Source of the DNA: Aricia agestis | Taxonomy: Eukaryota; Arthropoda; Insecta; Lepidoptera; Lycaenidae | Direction: 5' to 3' | Assembly (NCBI RefSeq): GCF_905147365.1 | Contig: NC_056408.1 | Coordinates: 16,802,001 to 16,866,000 of the forward strand | DNA length: 64,000 bases | Shown here: in pieces, positions 19,897-30,844 of the stretch | Layout of the letters: each line of letters opens with the position of its first letter | Position numbering within the stretch: the stretch's first letter is position 1 | Notes under the pieces: model-generated | Told to the model about the DNA's origin: nothing | The model's input: only the letters and a program-made list of their open reading frames with translations | Databases searched by the model: none | Made by a program: the position numbers and the translations under genes

Positions 19897-22396
19897 GATG
19901 TCCCAAAACTCAACGATAATCTGGGACCGGATGAATGGCCAAGTTATACCAGTTCCGTGAAAAATAAAATAAAAATTCCATATCACTCAGTTCAGCGATA
20001 ATAGACAATTTTGTAAAAAAGTCGAAATTCGACACCCTTGGTCGCATTTTCAAGTCCTGTGATCACCAATGTCACAATTTCGCTGTGATTTTTTTAATTT
20101 CGAGATCTTTATTAACGATGCTATTAATCGCAACTACGAATTAATGTAAAAAACATTGTTAATTTAATAAAATAAGTTAAGTTTTAGGGAGTCGTGGTTC
20201 ACAAAAATATTGTTAGTTAACTTTGACACTTCATTTTGAAAAAAAAATGTACTACACTACCCTTGGCAAGTTATTTCAAAAGATGGCGCATTTAATCAAG
20301 ATTTAAAAATGATGCAACACTAGCCACTTTTCTTGCTACTAAAATTTTTATTTCTCATTTTTTCCAAATTGAGCTTATTTTGAACAACTCAAGATTAGGA
20401 ATTTTTGTTACTAAAATTTGTTATTTTTTGTTTCTGGTCTTAAATCAAATTATTATTTTTAGAAAAAGAGGTAATTCAGTCAGTTAATAACCAATCTTAC
20501 TGTAAAAAAACATAATAATAATTAATAAAACAATGAAGGAACCGTCGTAAAACTTTTTATTAAATTATTCTCCTTAAACTACAATAAATGTTCGAATTGT
20601 TTGCCTCCGGCACGAATACAGGCTCTGCAACGCCTTACAAAAGACCTTTGCACCAGTCGTGCCAAATTTCTTGAATTTATTTCTTCTGACGCTGCAGCAA
20701 TTTTTTGGCGAAGTTCTGATAGATTTTGTATTTTTTTCGAATATACTTTTTCTTTTATGCATCCCCAGTAAAAAAAATCAACTGGATTTAGATCGGGGGA
20801 ACGAGGAGGCCATAAAATTGAGCCACCGCGTCCGATCCATCTGTCAGGATAATCAGCGTTTAAATAATCCCTTACAGCTCGAGCATAGTGCGCCGGACAA
20901 CCATCTTGCTGAAACCACATTTCTCTGCGAATACTGAGCGGTGCGTCTTCTAACAAATTTGGCAAATCGTTTTGAAGAAAATGTAAATAGGTGGCGCCAT
21001 CTAAATTTTGAGTTAGCTCAAATGGTCCAATTACTCGTCCGTTTAAAATTCCAGTCCACATGTTTACTTTGAATTGGTATTGGGATCGGTCTTCACGCAT
21101 TAAATGCGGATTTTCGACGTGCCATTCATGAAGGTTGTGTAAGTTCAAATAACCGTCTCTTTTAAATGTAGATTCGTCGGTCCATAAAATTTTGTTTAGG
21201 AATTCAGGATCTTCTCGAATTTTCGTTAACATTGTTCTGCAGAAATTAATTCTAGGTGCGTAATCTCGTGGGAGCAAACTCTGGACGCGTTGCACATGAT
21301 ACGGATGAAATTCGTTTCGTTTTAAAATTCGATGAGCGTTACTTTTCGGTACTCCCGTTGCTAGTTCTATCGCACATACTGAAGTGCTAGGGTCATTTTG
21401 AATTTCATTCAAAACTACGTCGTCGTAGTCTCTTTGCGGTCTTCCACCGGACGTACGAACACTGGGCAATCGTCCTTCCGAGTATGACGCGTGCACATTT
21501 TGGAATACGCGATAATCTGGGTGACGCTGCACATTGGGGTATCTCTCGCGATACAATCTGGCTGCGGCAGAGGCATTACAACGGCTTTCACCGTAGATAA
21601 GATGCATATTTGCATATTCTTGTACTGTGTACAGATCCGGCATGTTGTTCACACACTATTTTCACAGCACAAAGTCCAGAAAAGCAAAGCCAATGTCGTC
21701 AGTACAAATGCAGTATCAAGTCCAAAGTAACACAAGCCAAAGTCGTCAGTACGGAAGCGGTATCAAGTCCAAAGTAATACAAGCCAAAGTCGTTAGTACG
21801 ATAGTAACACGAATACGAGAGATGCGCAGTAGACGAAGAAACGATGCGTACTAAATGTTGTGAACGGACGACCCCTCAAGCGTCACTATCCGTCTCGCTC
21901 ATTCTAAAAGTCGAATGTCGATCTGTCTTGCTCTAGAGTGAGACAGACTGTCAGCGTCACTATCTATCTCATTCTATCACTTTTGTTCATTACACACACT
22001 CAATACCCTGATCTTTTAATATAAAAAAGTATCAATTATTATTTTAGAAATGAGTTCAATTTGAAAAAAAATTGAAATAAATTTTTTAATGGTAAGAAAA
22101 GTGGCTAGTGTTGCACCATTTTTAAATCTTGATTAAATGCGCCAACTTTTTAAATAACTTGCCAAGGGCAGTGTAGTACAATTTTTTTTCAAAATGAAGT
22201 GTCAAAGTTAACTAACAATATTTTTGTGAACCATGACTCACTAAAACTTAACTTATTTTATTAAATTAACAATGTTTTTTGCATTAATTCGTAGTTGCGA
22301 TCAATAGCATCGTTAATGAAGATCTCGAAATTAAAAAAATCACAGCGAAATTGTGACATTGGTGATCACAGGACTTGAAAATGCGACCAAGGGTGA
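19897..22396 (-). mobile_element. Tc1/mariner-superfamily element with about 370-bp inverted repeats
   Basis: The left end probably starts at CAGGATGTCCCAAAACTCAA, preceded by TATA. A block at about 20023-20410 is the inverted copy of about 22025-22396, with scattered differences. Matching landmarks are CCACTTTTCTT, GATTTAAAAATG, GTTAACTTTGACACTTCA and ACCCTTGGTCGC. The right repeat stops at CACCC, about 130 bp short of the left outer end, where hAT sequence begins. The outer right end is therefore missing. A transposase gene lies between the repeats. Confidence 0.8.
20579..21643 (-). CDS. Mariner-superfamily transposase, intact, about 354 aa
   Basis: It cuts and pastes the element at TA sites in the nucleus. 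From the ATG at 21643, residues about 1-110 form helix-turn-helix DNA-binding regions (GRPQRDYDD linker). The catalytic Asp residues lie in LWTDESTF, then FQQDGCPAHYA, then PPRSPDLNPVDFFYWG. I count 36 residues between the second and third Asp, so this is a DDD enzyme outside classic DD34D mariner. The 354 residues show no stop or frameshift, in contrast with almost every other transposase in the window. A GTG three codons upstream is possible but less likely. Long inverted repeats surround it. Two 46-bp tandem units (about 21712-21800) lie just upstream and may be part of the promoter region. Confidence 0.92.
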   Translation of the reverse strand: MPDLYTVQEYANMHLIYGESRCNASAAARLYRERYPNVQRHPDYRVFQNVHASYSEGRLPSVRTSGGRPQRDYDDVVLNEIQNDPSTSVCAIELATGVPKSNAHRILKRNEFHPYHVQRVQSLLPRDYAPRINFCRTMLTKIREDPEFLNKILWTDESTFKRDGYLNLHNLHEWHVENPHLMREDRSQYQFKVNMWTGILNGRVIGPFELTQNLDGATYLHFLQNDLPNLLEDAPLSIRREMWFQQDGCPAHYARAVRDYLNADYPDRWIGRGGSILWPPRSPDLNPVDFFYWGCIKEKVYSKKIQNLSELRQKIAAASEEINSRNLARLVQRSFVRRCRACIRAGGKQFEHLL

Positions 22397-22642
22397 AATT
22401 TGTTAATTCAGAATATAAATCATCCATGCCAATATTTAGTCTGTACAAATTTAGATTATCTATAATTTTCCCAAAATCATCAAATGCGACTGAAGACTTT
22501 AATGACAAACAGCTTATTAAAGAAAGCCAGTTAGTCTGACTGAAGTAAAACCATTTCTCTAAATACAAATTAGCCTTATCAATAAAAAGTATGAAGTCAT
22601 TAATAGTTCTATTAAAAACTTCTTGGAAAGACCCTATAATAG
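22397..22642 (-). pseudogene. hAT copy 2 transposase, C-terminal-side fragment
   Basis: The minus strand reads LEKWFYFSQTNW and then LYRLNIGMDDLYSELTN. This is colinear with LNKWFDFNNTNW and NVDMDDLYGEIA of hAT copy 1. The frame runs into mariner sequence at 22396 and is cut by the gypsy insertion at 22642. Confidence 0.85.
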
Positions 22643-23190
22643 TGTTACGTGCTAGGGTTCGAGGATTTGGAGAGAAAGACCTGGTGACTCTCTTGAAGAC
22701 TTTATTAACACTGCACTAAACACTAGGTCACAACACTTAGCACTAAGTCCAAACACTAATCACTAGGTCCAATCACTAAGCACTATCACTGTCCTAGGTC
22801 GTAGCCAAGTCGCAGGTTTCACTGGTTCACTCACTATTGATCACTTGATGTCGCCTCGAAGATCGCTTAGATTAAAACTGACTTGCCGAGCCTGCCTGCG
22901 GCTCTTTTTATATGGCGAGACGAATTCCAGAAATTTCCCGATTCACGTAAACAAGTAAACAACCGTGGGAAATTTCTAGGAGGCTCGGGAATGTACCACA
23001 ATAAAACTGCCGTCCTTGCGATAGGTGCAGTAAGTTGAATTTAATTTAGACCTTATGGACTCAGTCATAAGGTCCAAATTCAAACACGCTAACAAAATAA
23101 AGGGTAAACACGTAAACAAACATTAGACCTTTCTAGAAGGTTCGAGTATGTACTTGCGCACCACGTGTCCGTATACCATGTACCGTAACA
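22643..23190 (-). repeat. Gypsy copy 1, 3' LTR
   Basis: 548 bp, nearly identical to the LTR at 28418-28964. Differences are single bases or short, such as AGGAGGCTC versus AGGGGCTC near 22978, and TCCAAA versus TCTAAA in a hairpin near 23078. The element therefore inserted fairly recently. Confidence 0.95.
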
Positions 23191-23201
23191 CTACTCCCCT
23201 C

Positions 23202-26200
23202 TTAGAGATGCTCGTCTCGAGCATCATTGTTACTGCCATGGTAACGCGCCAGACGGTCTATGTGTACCACTTTGAATGTCCCTCTTGGTTGCTTTTGAAT
23301 CCTGTAAGTCACATCATTCAATCGGGTAACCACTTTGTATGGGCCGTCCCACTTGGTCTGCAACTTTGGAGATTTGCCTTTTCGGCGAGTTGGGTTATGC
23401 AGCCACACCAGTGACCCTTCTTCGAAGCCGCTTGTATTCGCTTTCCGGTCGTATCTGGTCTTCATGTTCTCACTTGACTGTAACCCATTTTCCCGAACCA
23501 TGGTGTGTATATAGCGCATCTTTTCCCTTAAATCGCAGACATAATCAGGTACGGTCTTTGGTTCTTCCGGTGATCCTCCTGTCAAAAGGTCTACTGGTAC
23601 TCGTAGTTCTCTACCGTAATTGACATACGCCGGGGTAGCTTTTATGCTCTCATGCTCGGCGGTACGGTACGACAGAAGGAAGAGTGGTATATACTTGTCC
23701 CAGTCCTTTTGTTTGTCATCTACCAATTTCGCCAAATGCCTCTCAAGGGTCTGGTTAAATCTCTCAACCATCTCATCAGACTGTGGATGGTACGCGGTGG
23801 TCCTCGTTTTATGCATTCCCAAAATTCTCCACACTTCCTGGAAGACCTGCGATTCGAAATTCCTGCCCTGATCGGAATGGATTTCTAGAGGCACACCAAA
23901 GCGAGATATTACTTCTTCGACTTGCTTAGAAGCAACTGTTGTAGCTTCCTGGTTTGGTATGGCGAACACTTCGGGCCATTTGGTGAAGTAATCCATGGCA
24001 ACCATGAAATACTTGTTTCCTGATTCCGTTACAGGAAATGGCCCAGCTACGTCAACTGCGATTCGTTCCCACGGTGCGCCAACGTTATACAAGCGCAGGC
24101 TCCCACGGCTCCTTGTCTGTGGTCCCTTCACTGCAGCGCAAGTAGTGCATTTGCGGCACCAATCCTGTACATCATCTCGACAATGCAACCAGTAGAATCG
24201 TTCTCGCACTTTCGTTAACGTCCTCTTTACTCCTAGATGACCTCCTGATACGCCATCATGCATTTCACGGAGAACATCCGGTACTCTCGTTCTTGGGACA
24301 ACTATCTGAAGATGGAACTCTCTGCCGTTGGTCTTCTCCCATTTCCGGTAAAGTATTCCGTTTTGAAGAATCAGACTGTCCCATTGCGCCCAGTACGCCT
24401 TAGTGACAGCGCCAGTAGGTGCAACCTCACTCCAGATTGGCTTTACGTCATCCCGTTTCTTCCATGTGATGATGTGTCGAAGGTCGTCATCTCTTTCTTG
24501 AGCCTCTCTCATACCATCATTCTCCCATGGACCCAAAGGACTTGTTTTCGTTAACTTTAATGTTACTTCATTAGATTCCTGCTTAACACAATGTTTGCAG
24601 TCTTCCGAACACGGCCTTCGCGAAAGTGCGTCGGCATTCCCATGTGCCTTTCCGCTACGGTGTTCCGTCTTGAAGTCATACTCCTGGAGTTGTTCAATCC
24701 ATCGAGCTACTTGGCCTTCTGGGTTCTTGAATTGTAGTAGCCACTTCAAGGCTGCGTGATCAGTTCGCAGTAAAAAGTGACTGCCGATGAGATACTTGCT
24801 GAAATGTTGTAGCGTCTTTACGACAGCCAAGAGTTCTCTTCTTGTCACACAGTAGTTTCTCTCTGGCTTAGATAAAGATTTGCTGAAATATGCAATTACA
24901 ACTTCTCTTTCACCCTGTTTTTGAGATAACACTCCTCCAATGGCCGTGTTGCTTGCGTCCGTGTCGACTATAAACTGACCTTCAGGTTGTGGATACCCCA
25001 GGATTGGTGTTTCACACAGATGTTTCTTTAGTTTCTGAAAAGAATCTTCGGAGGTCTCGTCCCAAATAAACTGTCGTTTATCTTCTGTCAGCCGATGTAA
25101 TGGCTTGGCTATCTCTGAGAATCCCTTAACAAAACGCCTGTAGTAGGAGCATAGGCCGAGAAATGCCCGCACTTCGGTTTTGTTCTTAGGGGTTGGCCAA
25201 TTTTGGACTGCTTCTAGTTTCTCCGGGTCCGTCTGAATTCCATCACTGGAGATAACATGGCCGAGATAGTTCACCTTACTCCTGAATAAACGACACTTTT
25301 TCGGATTCAACTTTAACTTGGCCCCCTCTATTTTGGCGAAAACTCGTTCTAAGTTTCGCAAATGGTCCTCGAAGTCGCGGCCAACAATGATGACGTCGTC
25401 CAAATAGACTAAGCAAGCCTCTCCAACTAAGCCTGCCAGTACACACTCCATGAGTCGCTCAAATGTGGCAGGTGCGTTGCACAATCCAAAGGGCATGACG
25501 TTAAACTGCCATAGACCTTTACCGGTGGAGAACGCTGTCTTCTCCTTGTCTTTTGGATGAATTTCCACCTGCTAGTATCCAGATTTCAGGTCCAGGGTCG
25601 AGAACCATTTCATGCCACTCAAGGTATCCAGAGTGTCGTCGATTCGAGGTAATGGATAGCTGTCCTTCTTAGTGACATCATTGAGACGTCTGTAGTCCAC
25701 ACAAAATCTTGTGCTGCCATCTTTCTTCTTCACTAATACAACCGGTGAGCACCACGGACTTGCAGACGGTTCAATTATCTTATTCCTTCTCATGTCCTCC
25801 AAAAGGCCTTCAACTTCTTTTTCCTTTGCAATGGGTATCCGTCTTGCTCGTTGACGAATTGGGTTCTCGCTTCCGGTATCTATCCTGTGCTGAACAACCT
25901 TCCTGACTGGAGAAGATATTCGCGTGGCGTTGTAAAAACTTCTTAGCTTTCATGCCCTGCGAATAAGTCAGATTACTCTTGCAGTCATCGAGTAGCTCAG
26001 TCACTATTCCATAGTTGCTGGTGTTTGCTGCGTCTGAGCCTGTGATCGAATTACACTTTCTCATCCAGACAACTTCCTCGCACTTTCCAATGACGTCACC
26101 TTTGTTCAAGCAGATCTCGCGATCACCAAGATTCAAAACTCTGACCACAGCGTTACTGCTTCCACTAACAAGGGTTCTTGCCGTCATCAATTTTTGCGCT

Positions 26201-26748
26201 GATGTCTTGGTAGGTGTGTCTTCGATTAACACGCATCTGTTTGACTTCTTCTTTCCAGCTGGCGGTAGTTTCACCAGCACCCGAGCTTCCGCACGTCCAG
26301 GTATTATGACTTTCTTTACACATTCAACTTTCCCGCAGGCGCCTCCAAGGATGAAAATTTCTTCTTCGCCACACTTGAACACTCCGTCGGCGACATTAAT
26401 TCTGCAGTTGTGCTTCTTCATGAAATCCAAACCCAAGATGCAATCATCCATAATCTCAGCCACAATAACGTCATGAGGGTATGAGAACTCCCCCACATTC
26501 ATCGTAACTGACATTTCTCCCAGGACGGGTATTGGCTGACCGGAGGCGGTAAGAAGCCGACAGTTAATTCTCCTCTTGTGCCTCCTTGCGGCTTTTATCA
26601 AATTTGGGTTCACTATTGTTCTAGAGGCTCCTGTGTCTAGAGTCATTTTGCAATCCGTCCCGTTAATAGTCCCCTGAATCACCAGACTATTCCCGCTGCT
26701 TGCTTGGGAGACAACCGTTATTGGGGCTGCCTCCGTGTCAGCCAGCAC
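23202..26748 (-). pseudogene. Gypsy copy 1 pol: protease, RT, RNase H, integrase; two lesions
   Basis: Protease starts at a LDTGAS motif (about 26640-26623). Reverse transcriptase spans about 25802-25100, with VDYRRLND and YLDDV motifs. RNase H follows (TDASNTAIG; about 24965). Integrase has an HHCC zinc region (HDGVSGGHLG ... CRKCTTCAA) near 24260-24130 and a D-D-E core, ending in VVHIDRLARY. Compared with copy 2, about 20 net bases are missing near 25895, which shifts the frame. A TAG at 25572-25574 replaces a Trp codon in RT. The integrase end is intact. The element is inactive unless supplied in trans. Confidence 0.93.
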
Positions 26749-26768
26749 TCGCCCCTTAGTCCTGGCTT

Positions 26769-28391
26769 TTATTCGTTTCCCTGCTCCCGGGCAGGGGATG
26801 AAGCCCCTTGCTTCTTCAGCTCCTCCATTTGTTCCTCGAGCCTTTTCATTCTTGCCATCTGGGTCTCTTTCTGCGGGCAGTTAAGCTGAAGATGGCCCCT
26901 CTCGCCGCACTTGTAGCACATGGCTCCAGAACTTCTCTTCGTAGGAGCCTTAACCTCCTTGACTTCCTCAGAGACCTCGCGGATCTTATATGTCTGCCGT
27001 ATGTCACGCCGAACAGCCTCGACCTCTAAAGCATGCGCCAATGCTTCCTTAAGCGAGGTGTGGTGACGTAGCCTTACTGCAGCTCTGACCTCTAGGTCCC
27101 TGATTCCGTCGACAAATGCTTGCACAATGTTCGTGTCGATCATCTTGGAATCGGCTCCTGGGTGTGCCTTCTTGACCAGTTTTTCTATTTCCAACGCCCA
27201 TTGTTGTAGTCCTTCTCCTGGGCGTTGGACTCTGTCACGCAGTTGGGCACGGAACACGTGCTCCAGGTGTCGCTCGCCGTATCTGGATTCAAGTGCCTCC
27301 ATCAGGTCTTTAAACCCATTTCCTGTATGCGCTTCTAGGACCGACAAAGCTTGCCCTCTGAGCGCAACTGTGAGAGCGGTCAGGCATTGTTCATCATTCC
27401 ATCCGTTGGCAGAAGCAACCGTCTGGAATTGCTGACGATAAGCGTTCCAAGAAGTAGTACCGTCGTATGGTGGCACTTTAACTCTTGGTCCTTGTACCAC
27501 TACGGAAGTTCCACTAGGCGTCGCGATTCCTGTGGTTTCCACGCGCACTTTCCACTTCTGTAATTCTGTGAGGCCGGTTTTCACATTTTCCATATCCACT
27601 CCTAACCCCGTAACTCGTTCGTCCATTACGTCTACATCTTTTCGAAGCTTAAACACCGTGTCACTGACATCCTTTATAGCTCCAAGCGCTTTTTCTTGGA
27701 GGTCTTTTTGTTGCTCTTGTGATTCTCGAATCGCTCTGATTTCAGCACCGAGCTTGCGTTCTTGTGACTCTTGTAAAGCGCCAAGCTTGCGGTCTTGTGC
27801 CTCCATCATTGCCTTTTGAGAATCTTTCAACGCCTGACTTTCAGCTTTTTGAGACTCCTGCAAAGCGCCGAACTTGCGGTCTTGTGATTCTTGCAGAGCC
27901 TGAATTAACTCAATTAGGCTTTGTAATTGGGGAGCCACTTGAGGGGCCGCAGAAGCTACGGGCGGTGCATGGTGGCTGGAGCCAGTAGGCAGGGGTTGAG
28001 CAGACGGAGCTCGGTGGGCGGAGCTAGTGGGCGTGGCCTGAGTGGGCGTGGCCTGGTGGGCGGAGCCAGTGGGCGTGGCCATGCCCAAAGTGGGCGGAGC
28101 CTGAGGGGCGTGACCAGTGGGCGTGTCCCGGTGGGTGGAGCCAGTGGGCGTGGCCATGCCCAAAGTGGGCGGAGCCTGAGGGGCGTGGCCAGTGGGCGTG
28201 GCCAGTGGGCGTGGCCAGTGGGCGGGAGCCATGTGGGCGGGGCCAGTGGGTGGGGCCTGTCCCTCAGTGGGCGGAGCTTGGTCCCCAGTGGGTGTGGCCT
28301 CCGCAACTCCTCTCTCGGAGTCAATGGCAGCAGCTCGCTGCGCCCTTGTCCTGACACTCCCCTTGAAGTCCTCTCTCGGAGTCAATGGCAT
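26769..28391 (-). CDS. Gypsy copy 1 Gag, intact
   Basis: Open frame of about 540 codons from ATG 28391 to TAA at 26769-26771. The N-terminal third is a proline/threonine/histidine-rich repeat (PPTGHAPQAPPTLG type) encoded by a GC-rich minisatellite. Heptad-like LQESQ repeats likely to form a coiled coil follow. Then comes a capsid-like region (WNAYRQQFQTVA, ALESRYGERHLEHVFRAQLR) and one CCHC knuckle, CYKCGERGHLQLNC. Pol begins in the -1 frame through the heptamer GGGAAAC just before the stop. It could form particles and package RNA of related copies. Confidence 0.92.
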   Translation of the reverse strand: MPLTPREDFKGSVRTRAQRAAAIDSERGVAEATPTGDQAPPTEGQAPPTGPAHMAPAHWPRPLATPTGHAPQAPPTLGMATPTGSTHRDTPTGHAPQAPPTLGMATPTGSAHQATPTQATPTSSAHRAPSAQPLPTGSSHHAPPVASAAPQVAPQLQSLIELIQALQESQDRKFGALQESQKAESQALKDSQKAMMEAQDRKLGALQESQERKLGAEIRAIRESQEQQKDLQEKALGAIKDVSDTVFKLRKDVDVMDERVTGLGVDMENVKTGLTELQKWKVRVETTGIATPSGTSVVVQGPRVKVPPYDGTTSWNAYRQQFQTVASANGWNDEQCLTALTVALRGQALSVLEAHTGNGFKDLMEALESRYGERHLEHVFRAQLRDRVQRPGEGLQQWALEIEKLVKKAHPGADSKMIDTNIVQAFVDGIRDLEVRAAVRLRHHTSLKEALAHALEVEAVRRDIRQTYKIREVSEEVKEVKAPTKRSSGAMCYKCGERGHLQLNCPQKETQMARMKRLEEQMEELKKQGASSPAREQGNE

Positions 28392-28417
28392 CTCCAAATC
28401 GCACTTCTGACACCAGT

Positions 28418-28964
28418 TGTTACGTGCTAGGGTTCGAGGATTTGGAGAGAAAGACCTGGTGACTCTCTTGAAGACTTTATTAACACTGCACTAAACACTA
28501 GGTCACAACACTTAGCACTAAGTCCAAACACTAATCACTAGGTCCAATCACTAAGCACTATCACTGTCCTAGGTCGTAGCCAAGTCGCAGGTTTCACTGG
28601 TTCACTCACTATTGATCACTTGATGTCGCCTCGAAGATCGCTTAGATTAAAACTGACTTGCCGAGCCTGCCTGCGGCTCTTTTTATATGGCGAGACGAAT
28701 TCCAGAAATTTCCCGATTCACGTAAACAAGTAAACAACCGTGGGAAATTTCTAGGGGCTCGGGCATGTACCACAATAAAACTGCCGTCCTTGCGATAGGT
28801 GCAGTAAGTTGAATTTAATTTAGACCTTATGGACTCAGTCATAAGGTCTAAATTCAAACACGCTAACAAAATAAAGGGTAAACACGTAAACAAACATTAG
28901 ACCTTTCTAGAAGGTTCGAGTATGTACTTGCGCACCACGTGTCCGTATACCATGTACCGTAACA
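28418..28964 (-). repeat. Gypsy copy 1, 5' LTR
   Basis: 547 bp. It holds the promoter (TATAAAAAG on the minus strand at 28679-28687) and an initiator-like TCAGT (28652-28656). An AATAAA lies further downstream. A perfect 15-bp hairpin (28817-28831/28840-28854) lies in the upstream U3 part. Confidence 0.93.
28650..28690 (-). promoter_or_regulatory. Core promoter of gypsy copy 1 LTR
   Basis: TATAAAAAG (28679-28687) is followed about 32 bp downstream by TCAGT, the arthropod initiator consensus. Spacing and order fit an RNA polymerase II start, and both elements are conserved in copy 2. Confidence 0.7.
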
Positions 28965-28968
28965 ATAG

Positions 28969-30530
28969 CATTTAATACTTTTTTTGTTTCATGGCCAAAA
29001 TATTTATAATTTTTTCTTTGAATTAGCTCGGTCTTTAAACCAGTCATAATGTTATAAACATCTAATATAGTTATATTATTGCCTTCTAATTTTTTTATGG
29101 TTTTATTGAAAACATTTAATATATGACTCGCATAAAGAAGGTAACTATGAACAACCTTATTTTGTACATTATTATCCAGCATTAATAAATTTTGAATAAC
29201 CATTGGACAGTCAACATCCAAACTAGCAAAGTAGTTACAAATTGGTGTCCAATTAAGTAAAATTGTGTCGATTGCTGGTAGAAGAGACAGCCAACGAGTC
29301 TCATGAAACTCTCCTTCAGCAAGCGCTACAAATCTTTTTAATTCTTCTCTTCTGCATGCAGAAACAGAGAAATGGCTATAAATTTTTAAAATAATGTTCT
29401 CAATGTCGTAATTTAAACTATTCATAGCATGTTTTACTGAATTGTGTACAAAATGTGCATGACAATTTCCTTTTAACAAGTCTGGCACAACCTCTAACAT
29501 GTTTGTGTATAATGAATGATTATGTCCAAATTTGCATTTGTATTGTCAGCACTAAGACCAGCTAATTGACTAAAAGAAAGTTGATAAGACTTTAGAGTCT
29601 TATCAACTTTCTTTTAGTCAATTAGGAGTTTTTAATTGCTGAAAACATCCCATTGGCTGATTCATCTGGATTTTAATAAAAATCAATTAATTTTTGTTGT
29701 ATCCCATTTTTAGGGGTAAAATATTGAACTACCAGAGGAAACAGTTTAATATTTTTTTTATTTGAGGCATCAGTTTGTAGACAATAAAATACATCGTATT
29801 TATTTAACTCGTCAATAACAGACTGCAATGAGTGTGGGCCAAGAACATCAGTCACTAATGCCTCCATTTTTGTCCTAGCCAATCGTATGTTGGTGGCTGT
29901 TTTGGAATCAACATAGATAATCTTATTTAATTTGATACTACAGTCCTGGCTATTGTACGATAAATTATGCTTGACAGTATGGTATGTCATCGCTAACTCG
30001 GCCGCTGTCAACTTGATATCTTCATTAGAAGGGGAAGACAAGCCTGATGTAGAAGCAGAAGTTTTAGGAAAAAACTTTTGTAACAATCCACTAGATTTTC
30101 TCATATCCGTTTTTGCTCGGTGTTTTTTACTGGTCAAGTGCTGTTTAACCTAAAAAAACACAGAAACAAAATATATATTTTATGCAACTTAGGTACCTAG
30201 GATATCAAATTAATTTATGCATATCAGAAAAGAGACAATATCAAGCAAGCAACTTGCTTGAAGCAAAGGCGCAAACAAAAGTACCAAACAATTAACAAAA
30301 AACAAACCTTACCTGCCCGACACCTGCGTGAGAAATAGTAAATGTTAAAGCACATATTTTGCATTAAATTCGCATAAAGGATCACTCGTTAACCAGTCAT
30401 ATTGACATTCCCATTCGTGCCTATATTTGTGTTTTACCTTCGATAGTTTGGCTTTCTTTTTTGGCGTTGCAGGAGGAGAAGGTGATTCGTGATCACTTTC
30501 TATCTTCTATACACTAAACTTATCACTCTT
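28969..30530 (-). pseudogene. hAT copy 2 transposase, BED finger to core
   Basis: A BED-like first exon (about 30314-30530) is damaged. An intron (about 30150-30313) has the same position as in copy 1 (GGGCAG|GTAAGG to TTTTAG|GTTAAACAG). The second exon reads KHNLSYNSQDCSIKLNKIIY, then a TDASNKKN segment, then KGNCHAHFVHN, and it continues into RWLSLLPAIDT. A 30-bp fold-back at 29562-29625 destroys the frame between these segments. Several codons are missing near the FHETRWLS segment relative to copy 1. Confidence 0.88.
29562..29625. repeat. Perfect inverted repeat, 30-bp arms, loop TTAG
   Basis: 29562-29591 is the exact reverse complement of 29596-29625. The left arm occupies the position of ordinary coding sequence in sister copy 1 (around 4865-4900). 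The right arm has no counterpart there, so it arose by an inverted duplication in this copy. Confidence 0.95.
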
Positions 30531-30844
30531 TATGCTTTAAAATAACAAGGGCCACGCGAAAAAAATTACTTAGGTTAGGTTCCGAAAACGCGCAATCGCA
30601 TGAATCGCATGACAATGAGTGACAGTCTTTTTTTTAAATAATTGTCCATTATACGGGAAAGGCAAAGGGATCTAAGCCCATGCTGCCAAGTCGTCTGTTT
30701 TGTAAAGGCGTTATATTACTAATGTGTTTGCATGTTGATGCTGAAAACAGTATATTGTATACTTTATTTTTGTTCAACAGTTAAAACTATAATTGAGTGA
30801 AAAACAGTATAATACTGTTTAAAACAGTATAGTTGGTAACCCTA

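Larger units (their letters stand above)
22643..28964 (-). mobile_element. Ty3/gypsy LTR retrotransposon (copy 1), full length
   Basis: Two LTRs (22643-23190 and 28418-28964), with ends TGTTACG...CGTAACA, enclose gag and pol on the minus strand. A 4-bp duplication ATAG (22639-22642, 28965-28968) marks the insertion into hAT copy 2. A primer-binding site TGGTGTCAGAAGTGCGA (28399-28415) fits the 3' end of tRNA-Leu with a mismatch. A purine-rich tract (CTAAGAGGGGAGTAG on the minus strand, 23191-23205) adjoins the 3' LTR. No env is present. Confidence 0.95.
22397..30844 (-). mobile_element. hAT transposon copy 2, interrupted by a gypsy element
   Basis: The right terminus is the inverse of TAGGGTTACCAAC (30832-30844), and the next 8 bp (GGTGCAAC) would be its target duplication in BEL/Pao sequence. 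The left end was lost at the junction with the mariner element (22396). The two remaining parts, 22397-22642 and 28969-30844, rejoin exactly when the gypsy element with its 4-bp duplication is removed. It is a sister of the hAT at 3571-6240. Confidence 0.85.

Noticed and set aside
27927..28430. Long plus-strand frames rich in Gly/Arg/Val opposite gypsy gag
   Set aside because: They are reverse readings of the GC-rich proline minisatellite of gag. The same artefact occurs at 60808-61436.
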